A stretch of DNA of 12,525 bases from Bifidobacterium breve (GTDB lineage Bacteria > Actinomycetota > Acidimicrobiia > Acidimicrobiales > Ilumatobacteraceae), in NCBI GenBank assembly GCA_943325425.2, contig CALPPJ020000015.1, forward strand, positions 1-12,525. Direction: 5' to 3'. The notes under the pieces are model-generated. The model was not told the DNA's origin. It ran no database searches and saw nothing but the letters and a program-made list of their open reading frames with translations. A program made the translations under genes and the position numbers. Of this stretch, positions 7,222-12,525 are shown one piece after another (the stretch's first letter is position 1; the number at the start of each line of letters is the position of its first letter).

Positions 7222-8232
7222 ATGTCTTCGCCGCGTCCTACTGCTCGACGACGCCGCAAAATTCTTCCGCAGATCAACACCCTCACTATCGGAGCGGTAT
7301 TTATCGCACTCACGGCGATCGGTCTGGTCATTGCGACGAAACAACAAGAATCAAACGTGACACGGGCCGATGAACTCGGCGGAATTCTCAACGACAAGGC
7401 CGGGCCGTTTGTGAACTACCTCATGGTGGGTAGTGACACCCGCGAAACATCCGACCCCAATAGTCCTGACTATGGCGGTATCGGAAGCGCCAACGAGGCT
7501 GGCGGACGTCGTTCAGACACGGTGATGATTTTGCATGTCGACAACGAATTGGGGACAGCGTCAATCATGTCGCTGCCTCGCGACCTGTGGGTTGATGTTC
7601 CGGGCCATGGCAAAGATCGTTTGAACTCGGCGTACTCACATGGTGCTGACGTCTTGGTGAACACAATTCAAGGAAGCCTTGGTATTCCGCTCAATCACTA
7701 CATCGAAGTCGATTTCGCATCGTTTAAGAACATTGTTAACGCTTTGGGTGGCGTCGATATTTGTTTTGAATACCCAACGCGCGACATCAACACTGGGCTG
7801 AATGTGCCTGAACCTGGTTGTTACACACTTGATCAATATCAATCGCTGGCGTACGCACGAAGCCGTTATTACGAAGTGTTTCGTGATGGATCATGGGACA
7901 TTGACGGACGCGCTGACCTCGGCCGAATCGAACGACAGCAGATCTTTTTGCAGGCTGCAATTTCAAAAGCCATTGAACAAACGACCGCTAATCCGATGCG
8001 TACGAGCGAACTCATCAATGCTGCCGTTAACTCTTTGACTGTCGACCCCGGTCTCAACTTGATTGACACCGCCGACTATCTCAAGCCACTGGCCTCTGGT
8101 GGGGTGCAGCGTTATTCGTTGCCAGTTGTCCCAGAAATGGTTGATGAGAAGGATGTTCTGGTGTTGGGCGCTGAGGCAGGCGCAGTTTTGGCCTATTTCG
8201 CGGGCACCGCCGGACCTCCGCCCGTCGGGTGA
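7222..8232 (+). CDS. LytR-CpsA-Psr (LCP) family cell-wall ligase
   Basis: Membrane-anchored, extracytoplasmic phosphotransferase of 336 residues. LCP proteins transfer polyprenyl-pyrophosphate-linked glycans to peptidoglycan. An N-terminal Arg-rich cytoplasmic tail (9-12) precedes one membrane segment (about 21-39), and the LCP domain occupies about 63-260. Motifs typical of the active site are GSDTR (70-74), RRSDTVMILHVD (96-107), SLPRDLWVDVPGHGKDRLNSAY (split, 117-138), YARSRY (211-216) and RIERQQ (235-240, Arg235/Arg238). Cys181 and Cys200 could form a disulfide outside the cell, which is an inference. A C-terminal LytR_C domain is absent. It sits 88 bases upstream of rmlA on the same strand, which suggests work on a rhamnose-containing wall glycan. 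Specificity is not shown by sequence. Confidence 0.92.
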   Translation: MSSPRPTARRRRKILPQINTLTIGAVFIALTAIGLVIATKQQESNVTRADELGGILNDKAGPFVNYLMVGSDTRETSDPNSPDYGGIGSANEAGGRRSDTVMILHVDNELGTASIMSLPRDLWVDVPGHGKDRLNSAYSHGADVLVNTIQGSLGIPLNHYIEVDFASFKNIVNALGGVDICFEYPTRDINTGLNVPEPGCYTLDQYQSLAYARSRYYEVFRDGSWDIDGRADLGRIERQQIFLQAAISKAIEQTTANPMRTSELINAAVNSLTVDPGLNLIDTADYLKPLASGGVQRYSLPVVPEMVDEKDVLVLGAEAGAVLAYFAGTAGPPPVG

Positions 8233-8241
8233 ATCCGTAGA

Positions 8242-8256
8242 CCGCCTTCGGGGCGG
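8242..8256 (+). terminator. GC-rich hairpin after the LCP gene
   Basis: CCGCC (8242-8246), loop TTCGG, GGCGG (8252-8256), beginning 10 bases after the LCP stop. It is stable but short and has no T-tract, so it may only attenuate read-through into rmlA or protect the 3' end. Confidence 0.4.
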
Positions 8257-8280
8257 CGGCAGATGGCAGAATAGAAACAC

Positions 8281-8294
8281 GGTCGAACCCGACC
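8281..8294. promoter_or_regulatory. Perfect inverted repeat upstream of rmlA
   Basis: GGTCG - AACC - CGACC is a perfect 5-bp inverted repeat with a 4-base gap, 26 bases before the rmlA ATG. It could be an operator half-site pair or a small 5'-leader hairpin. The arms are short enough that chance is possible. Confidence 0.25.
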
Positions 8295-8307
8295 AGATTG
8301 ATCCCAC

Positions 8308-8311
8308 GAGG
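8308..8311 (+). promoter_or_regulatory. Ribosome binding site of rmlA
   Basis: GAGG with a 9-base spacer before ATG 8321. It supports this start over an upstream open stretch in the same frame, which overlaps the LCP gene. Confidence 0.5.
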
Positions 8312-8320
8312 TTTGTTGAC

Positions 8321-9400
8321 ATGAAAGCCCTCATTTTGGCTGGTGGTGCCGGCACCCGATTGCGACCCATCACTCACACCAGTGCCAAGCAGTTGGTTCC
8401 GGTTGCCAACAAGCCAATTTTGTTTTACGGCATTGAAGCCATGGTCTCGGCCGGCATCACCGAAATCGGCGTCATCGTTGGTGATACTCGTGCCGAAGTG
8501 ATGGAAGCACTTGGCGACGGCAGTCAATGGGGTGCCAAGATCACTTTTATTCCGCAGGACGAACCGCTTGGTCTTGCGCATTGCGTTTTGATCGCCGCTG
8601 ATTTCTTGGGCGAGGACGATTTTGTGATGTACCTCGGTGACAACTTGCTCGAACAAGACCTTGCTGCTTTCGTTCATGCATTTGAATCGGCGCGTCTCGG
8701 CAGTGAACCGCCAACTGCGCAAATTCTTTTGAAGAAGGTTCCCGATCCGCACCGATTCGGTATTGCCGAGCTTGATGCTGCGGGCAACGTCATTCGCTTG
8801 GTTGAAAAACCAGCAGACCCGCCAACCGATCTTGCACTCGTGGGCGTCTATTTGTTTGATCGCACGATTAATGATGCGGTGCGCGCGATTGCTCCGTCAC
8901 CCCGCGGAGAACTAGAAATTACTGACGCGATTCAGTGGCTTGTTGATCAAGGCAGAATTGTTCGTCAAGAATTGCTCACGGGTTGGTGGATCGACACCGG
9001 CAAATTGACACCGCTCCTTGAGGCTAATCGTCTGTTGCTCGAAGTAATTGAACCGCGTGTAGATGGAGATGTTGACGAAGCATCAACGCTTGACGGACGT
9101 GTCGTTATTGAAACTGGCGCGGTCGTTCGTAATTCAACTTTGCGCGGACCGTTAGTGATTGGCAAAGACGCTCGAATTATCGACAGTTTCATCGGGCCGT
9201 TCACTGCTATTGGTAACGGTTGCGAAGTAGTAAATAGTGAAGTTGAACACTCAGTCATCATGGAACGTAGTCGCATCATTGACATCACGCGCCTTGAAGA
9301 CAGTTTGATCGGACGCGAAGCGGAAGTGATTCGTTCGCAAAAACGTCCTCGCGCTTTGCGCTTAATGATTGGCGATCACTGCCAGATTGATACGGAGTAA
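8321..9400 (+). CDS. rmlA: Glucose-1-phosphate thymidylyltransferase, long form
   Basis: Makes dTDP-glucose from dTTP and glucose-1-phosphate, the first step of dTDP-L-rhamnose synthesis. The protein has 359 residues, against about 290 for the short RmlA form. The nucleotidyltransferase domain (1-240) shows LAGGAGTRLRP (6-16), KQLVPVANKPI (23-33), QDEPLGLAH (79-87), LGDN (105-108, metal-binding Asp107), VEKPAD (161-166), ELEITDAI (197-204) and WWIDTG (222-227, second metal Asp225). Residues about 245-359 form a hexapeptide-like left-handed beta-helix (for example NSTLRGPLVIGKDARI). This is the 'rmlA_long' architecture, also seen in StrD-type enzymes of antibiotic sugar pathways. First gene of rmlACBD; rmlC follows 4 bases after the stop. 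Product specificity rests on the complete pathway beside it. Confidence 0.93.
   Translation: MKALILAGGAGTRLRPITHTSAKQLVPVANKPILFYGIEAMVSAGITEIGVIVGDTRAEVMEALGDGSQWGAKITFIPQDEPLGLAHCVLIAADFLGEDDFVMYLGDNLLEQDLAAFVHAFESARLGSEPPTAQILLKKVPDPHRFGIAELDAAGNVIRLVEKPADPPTDLALVGVYLFDRTINDAVRAIAPSPRGELEITDAIQWLVDQGRIVRQELLTGWWIDTGKLTPLLEANRLLLEVIEPRVDGDVDEASTLDGRVVIETGAVVRNSTLRGPLVIGKDARIIDSFIGPFTAIGNGCEVVNSEVEHSVIMERSRIIDITRLEDSLIGREAEVIRSQKRPRALRLMIGDHCQIDTE
9394..9397 (+). promoter_or_regulatory. Ribosome binding site deciding the rmlC start
   Basis: GGAG with a 7-base spacer to ATG 9405, placed across the last codons of rmlA. It favours ATG 9405 over ATG 9369 and suggests translational coupling with rmlA. 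Confidence 0.6.
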
Positions 9401-9404
9401 ACAC

Positions 9405-9956
9405 ATGCCTAAAGTGACAGCTAGCGACAAGATTGATGGTGTTTGGATCGTAGAACCAACGCTTCACGGAGACCAGCGCGGACTATTCATCGAGACATAC
9501 CGCCGCGAGTGGTTTCCGAACGGCCGTGAAATGATTCAGGGCAACCGCTCAAACAAACAAGCCGGCGCGTTAGTTGGATTGCACTATCACATGCATCAGT
9601 CTGATTATTGGTACACGCCGGTCGGCACGATTCGCGTGGTCTTGCATGACCTGCGCGAAGGTGGTCCGACCGATGGCGCCACACAGACACTTGAAATCAG
9701 TGGCGAAAACCACGTGGGTGTTTACATTCCACCCGGGGTCGCTCACGGATTCTCGGCACTCACCGATGTCGTGATGACCTATCTTGTTGATGGTTATTAC
9801 AACCCCGCCGACGAACTTGGAGTCGCCTGGAATGATCCGGTGATTGGCGCCGATTGGGGAGTCGCCGACCCGATCATGAGCGAACGAGATCGAACTAATC
9901 CGATGCGTGCCGACCTGCCTGCAGGCCGCCGCCCTTACTGGCCCATGAGGACCTGA
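9405..9956 (+). CDS. rmlC: dTDP-4-dehydrorhamnose 3,5-epimerase family protein (divergent RmlC)
   Basis: Cupin-fold epimerase of 183 residues, expected to invert C3 and C5 of dTDP-4-keto-6-deoxyglucose. Family features are HGDQRGLFIETYR (21-33), GLHYH (58-62, catalytic His60), PPGVAHGF (109-116, His114), Tyr126, YYNPADELGVAWNDP (131-145) and SERDR (159-163, Asp162 completing the His-Asp pair). Two usually conserved basic positions are changed. RGLHYQ is here VGLHYH (Val57 for Arg), and the Lys of the QxKLVR segment is Asp67 in QSDYWY (65-70). Catalytic residues are kept but nucleotide or sugar binding may differ. ATG 9405 has GGAG 7 bases upstream. An in-frame ATG at 9369 lies inside rmlA and adds no conserved sequence. 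rmlB starts one base after its stop. The pathway role is supported by position. Confidence 0.87.
   Translation: MPKVTASDKIDGVWIVEPTLHGDQRGLFIETYRREWFPNGREMIQGNRSNKQAGALVGLHYHMHQSDYWYTPVGTIRVVLHDLREGGPTDGATQTLEISGENHVGVYIPPGVAHGFSALTDVVMTYLVDGYYNPADELGVAWNDPVIGADWGVADPIMSERDRTNPMRADLPAGRRPYWPMRT
9947..9950 (+). promoter_or_regulatory. Ribosome binding site of rmlB inside rmlC
   Basis: GAGG within the final codons of rmlC, 7 bases before ATG 9958. The rmlC stop (9954-9956) and the rmlB start are separated by one base, typical of coupled translation. Confidence 0.55.
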
Positions 9957-9957
9957 G

Positions 9958-10923
9958 ATGAAACTGTTTGTGACTGGAGCCGCTGGATTTATTGGCTCAA
10001 ACTATGTGCGGTGGCTGTTAGCAAATAGCGACGACACCGTCACTATTTACGACAAGCTCACGTACGCCGGCAACATGGAAAGTATCAACGATCTGATTGA
10101 TGACAAGCGTTGCAAATTTGTGCAAGGCGATATCTGTGATGCTGATGCAGTTCTGGCGGCGATGAAGGGTCACGACGGTGTCGTTCACTTTGCAGCTGAA
10201 AGCCATGTTGATCGCTCCATTGTTGACCCTTATGCGTTTGTGCGAACCAACGCTTACGGAACGAACGTGATGTGCGATGTTGCGCGCCAAGTTGAAGTGC
10301 AGCGTTTCTTGCATATTTCAACCGACGAGGTCTACGGCAGTATTGATGAAGGGTCCTTTGCTGAAACAGATATCTTGTGCCCACGTTCACCGTATTCGGC
10401 CTCGAAAGCATCAAGTGATTTGATTGCGTTGTCGTATGTGACGACGCACGGATTGCCAGTGGTGGTGACCCGTTGCTCAAACAACTTTGGCCCGTATCAA
10501 TTCCCTGAAAAGTTGATTCCGTTGTTCACAACTAACTTGCTCGATGGCAAGAAGGTTCCGTTATATGGCGATGGTGGCAACGTGCGCGACTGGATTCATG
10601 TCGAAGACCACAACATTGCCGCTCATCTCGTTCTGCAAAAAGGTGAAGTCGGTCAGGTGTATAACATTGGTGCGCACAACGAAATCACGAACCGTGACAT
10701 CACCTATCGCTTGCTCGAGTTGTGTGGACGTGATGAAAGTTCAATCACGCCAGTTGCCGATCGTCTTGGTCATGATCGTCGTTACTCGGTGTATATCGAC
10801 AAGGTGTCGGCGCTCGGCTGGAAGCTCAGTCGCACCTTTGAAGACTCGCTTGCCGAAACTGTTGAGTGGTATCGCAACAACCGTGCCTGGTGGGAACCGC
10901 TTAAAGCCCGTGCTGGTCTGTGA
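9958..10923 (+). CDS. rmlB: dTDP-glucose 4,6-dehydratase
   Basis: Converts dTDP-glucose to dTDP-4-keto-6-deoxyglucose using bound NAD+. Extended short-chain dehydrogenase/reductase of 321 residues. It has NAD motif TGAAGFIG (6-13), AAESHVDRSI (79-88), catalytic STDEVYG (121-127, with Thr122, Asp123 and Glu124), active-site YSASK (146-150), and the dehydratase signature RCSNNFGPYQFPEKLIP (split, about 171-187). The length is normal for the family and no residue looks damaged. It sits one base after rmlC and 13 bases before rmlD. The Asp-Glu pair in the active site separates it from UDP-sugar epimerases. Confidence 0.96.
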   Translation: MKLFVTGAAGFIGSNYVRWLLANSDDTVTIYDKLTYAGNMESINDLIDDKRCKFVQGDICDADAVLAAMKGHDGVVHFAAESHVDRSIVDPYAFVRTNAYGTNVMCDVARQVEVQRFLHISTDEVYGSIDEGSFAETDILCPRSPYSASKASSDLIALSYVTTHGLPVVVTRCSNNFGPYQFPEKLIPLFTTNLLDGKKVPLYGDGGNVRDWIHVEDHNIAAHLVLQKGEVGQVYNIGAHNEITNRDITYRLLELCGRDESSITPVADRLGHDRRYSVYIDKVSALGWKLSRTFEDSLAETVEWYRNNRAWWEPLKARAGL

Positions 10924-10936
10924 TTAACTCATAGTT

Positions 10937-11785
10937 ATGAAAATTCTCGTTACTGGAGCTAATGGTCAACTCGGTCAAGACTTGATGCGAGTGATTACCG
11001 CCGCTGGTGACGAAGCCATCGGAATTGATATTGACACAGTTGACATCACTAGCCGCGAGGCTGTTCATGAAGCCCTGGTGACGATTCATCCAGATGCGGT
11101 CATTAACTGCGCGGCCTTCACCGCTGTTGATGCTTGTGAAGACAATGCTGAAACTGCAATGTTGGTCAACGGAACTGCAGTGCGATGGGTGACCGAAGCC
11201 AGTGATGCAGTTGGCGCACATCTCGTGCATATCAGTACTGACTATGTTTTCGACGGTACAAAAATCGGGCCGTATGTCGAAACCGACACTCCCAATCCGC
11301 AAAGTGTGTATGGCCGAACCAAGTTGGCAGGCGAACACGAGGCACTGGCCAATGGATCGGGTGTTGCAGTCGTTCGTACGTCGTGGGTGTGTGGCTTTTT
11401 CGGTAACAACATGGTCAAGACCGTGCACAAGTTGGCTCAAGAACGTGATTCGTTGTCATTTGTGAGCGACCAGATTGGCCATCCCACGTTTACATCTGAT
11501 CTTGCACCGTTGTTGCATCGTCTTGCAGTTGATCGCCGTGACGGGATTTTCCACGGAACGAATCAAGGTGCGGTGAGTTGGTACGAATTCGTCCAAGAGA
11601 TTGTGCGTTTGATGGGTAAAGATCCGGGCATGGTGCATCCGATTACCACTGCCGAGTTGCAACCGCCTCGGCCGGCGCCACGTCCGGCTAACAGCGTGCT
11701 TGACAATAAGGCATTGCGTGATGCTGGTTGCGCACCAACTCGCGATTTCCGCGAACCATTGGCCGAATTGTTGCGACTTCTCTAG
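10937..11785 (+). CDS. rmlD: dTDP-4-dehydrorhamnose reductase
   Basis: Final step of dTDP-L-rhamnose synthesis: NAD(P)H-dependent reduction of the 4-keto group. The protein has 282 residues. Motifs are TGANGQLG (6-13), NCAAFTAVD (57-65), STDYVFDG (100-107), catalytic YGRTK (125-129) and DQIGHPTFTSDLA in the C-terminal half. No Shine-Dalgarno is visible in the 13 bases after the rmlB stop, so translation probably depends on coupling or on an unusual start context. It is the last gene of the rml run. Its stop is 14 bases before copy 3 of the palindromic repeat. Confidence 0.95.
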   Translation: MKILVTGANGQLGQDLMRVITAAGDEAIGIDIDTVDITSREAVHEALVTIHPDAVINCAAFTAVDACEDNAETAMLVNGTAVRWVTEASDAVGAHLVHISTDYVFDGTKIGPYVETDTPNPQSVYGRTKLAGEHEALANGSGVAVVRTSWVCGFFGNNMVKTVHKLAQERDSLSFVSDQIGHPTFTSDLAPLLHRLAVDRRDGIFHGTNQGAVSWYEFVQEIVRLMGKDPGMVHPITTAELQPPRPAPRPANSVLDNKALRDAGCAPTRDFREPLAELLRLL

Positions 11786-11786
11786 A

Positions 11787-11808
11787 AGTTGGGCGCGAGT
11801 TGGGCGTC
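11787..11808 (+). repeat. Doubled left arm in front of palindrome copy 3
   Basis: AGTTGGGCGCG (11787-11797) is followed directly by AGTTGGGCGTC (11798-11808). The second unit is the left arm of copy 3 and the first is a surplus arm, starting one base after the rmlD stop. It parallels the 17-bp doubling after birA but with an 11-bp period. Confidence 0.75.
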
Positions 11809-11842
11809 AAAAGTGCCAGATTTGGCATGTTTGCGCGCCCAA
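11800..11842 (+). repeat. 43-bp palindromic repeat, copy 3 (possible rml operon terminator)
   Basis: Ends TTGGGCG / CGCCCAA pair over 7 bases. The inner stem GTGCCA / TGGCAT (with one G-T pair) closes on the same GATT loop as copy 1. It lies between the rmlD stop and the stop of the converging MOSC gene, 4 bases before the latter, so one hairpin could serve both genes as a bidirectional terminator. There is no flanking T-tract. Confidence 0.75.
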
Positions 11843-11846
11843 GAGG

Positions 11847-12525
11847 TTAAGGCTCGAAGGTGATGGGGTCGCCGGGGGAGACGTTGCCGCGTTCAACCAC
11901 GGTTGCGTACACACGACAACTTGCGGTCTTGTTTTCAAGATCACGGTCGTGGTGAATTCGATTGAAATCTCGGTCAACAAACAATTCTGCCAACTGTTTA
12001 CACGGCACTGCATACGACGAAATATCGCACAGCACTTCACCAATTCGCATGCGGGTTCCGGGCCGAACATCATTCCAACTGATTCCGCTCACCGTGATGT
12101 TTTCGCCGGCCGAACCCGGAACAACATGATGTCCCTCAGAGCGCAACGTTTCCATCACCTCTGCAGACCACAAGCACAATGCTTGAAACGGACGACCGTG
12201 GTGTTTACGCGTCGCCTGTCGGTCGCCCTCAACACCTTTCCAGCCGACGTACGCAGCATCGATTGCTTTCTTAGGCACTCCGCCGTTTGAGGCATTGAGC
12301 TGTAACAATCTGCCGGTCTGTGCGGGCGGGAGATGACCGAGTGCTCTGACGGTAGACGTCGCTTCAGAAATGGCGGACCACACAATGGGCAGAGTTGTGG
12401 CAATCTCGCCGTCGCTTAGTTTTTCGATGATCAGTCCGTGAAGAAGTTGGCTAATTGAGGCCTGTAGATGTTTGAGCGACCCATCGCGACCTTCGGACAT
12501 CTCGGTCAAAATCTTTGGAGCGGCC
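11847..12525 (-). CDS. MOSC-domain protein with N-terminal extension, start uncertain
   Basis: The C-terminal part is a MOSC domain of about 150 residues, the fold of molybdenum-cofactor sulfurase C-termini and YiiM-like proteins. Counting from the TTG at 12509, the domain starts near residue 67 (GRLLQLNASNGGVPKKAI). It contains GVEGDRQATRKHHGRP (92-107), GSAGENITVSGI (132-143) and YAVPCKQL (166-173), with Cys170 at the usual conserved cysteine. Such domains bind or carry sulfur or metal-cofactor ligands. A precise function cannot be given. The 66 residues before it are helix-like and unrecognised. The frame stays open to the right edge, so the start could be ATG 12500, TTG 12509 or outside the window. 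I saw no ribosome binding site before ATG 12500. It converges on rmlD. Confidence 0.8.
   Translation of the reverse strand, partial: AAPKILTEMSEGRDGSLKHLQASISQLLHGLIIEKLSDGEIATTLPIVWSAISEATSTVRALGHLPPAQTGRLLQLNASNGGVPKKAIDAAYVGWKGVEGDRQATRKHHGRPFQALCLWSAEVMETLRSEGHHVVPGSAGENITVSGISWNDVRPGTRMRIGEVLCDISSYAVPCKQLAELFVDRDFNRIHHDRDLENKTASCRVYATVVERGNVSPGDPITFEP

Noticed and set aside
8063..8320. Upstream extension of rmlA
   Set aside because: It overlaps the LCP gene in another frame. RmlA similarity starts exactly at ATG 8321, which has a GAGG site before it.
8081..8752. 223-codon minus-strand open frame across the LCP/rmlA boundary
   Set aside because: It is antisense to two conserved genes, spans their intergenic hairpin and has no motif. 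A coding-strand shadow.
10901..11440. 179-codon minus-strand open frame opposite rmlD
   Set aside because: The sequence is explained as the reverse of rmlD, and no start context or domain is visible.

Overview
The window looks like a chromosomal housekeeping segment from an actinobacterium, most likely of the Acidimicrobiia / Ilumatobacter type. This placement is an inference from gene content. The supporting points are an actinobacterial-type DapD, a fused biotin carboxylase-BCCP alpha subunit (AccA3 type), a class I BirA without a DNA-binding domain, an LpdA-like flavoprotein with the same altered active site as Mycobacterium Rv3303c, an LCP cell-wall ligase, intermediate G+C by eye, GTG starts, and TANNNT boxes 6-7 nt before ATG as in leaderless actinobacterial mRNAs. 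No mobile element, phage gene, tRNA, rRNA or CRISPR array was found.

Left part (1-2567): two minus-strand genes, lysS (lysyl-tRNA synthetase) followed 24 bases later by dapD (tetrahydrodipicolinate N-succinyltransferase, cut by the left edge). Lysine/diaminopimelate synthesis and lysine charging are therefore co-directional. A 148-bp divergent promoter region separates them from the next block.

Middle (2568-7041): lpdA-like oxidoreductase and an RDD membrane protein (plus strand, 7 bases apart) converge on accA3 (minus strand) with only 5 bases between stops. accA3 is head-to-head with birA, with 19 bases between start codons. BirA is the enzyme expected to biotinylate Lys557 of AccA3, so substrate and modifying enzyme sit back to back.

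Right part (7042-11785): after a 180-bp intergenic stretch with two copies of a 43-bp palindromic repeat come an LCP-family cell-wall ligase and a complete dTDP-L-rhamnose set in the order rmlA-rmlC-rmlB-rmlD. A third copy of the palindrome follows rmlD. The gene set suggests supply of activated rhamnose for a cell-wall or surface glycan, with the LCP protein a plausible ligase for attaching such a glycan to peptidoglycan. The window ends with a minus-strand MOSC-domain protein whose N-terminus runs towards or past the right edge.

The most unusual non-coding signal is the palindromic repeat: three 43-bp copies directly after operon ends, with pairing-preserving differences between copies. I see no evidence of a novel multi-gene system. 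The other points of interest are active-site substitutions in LpdA and RmlC, the tight accA3/birA arrangement, and the N-terminal extension of the MOSC protein.
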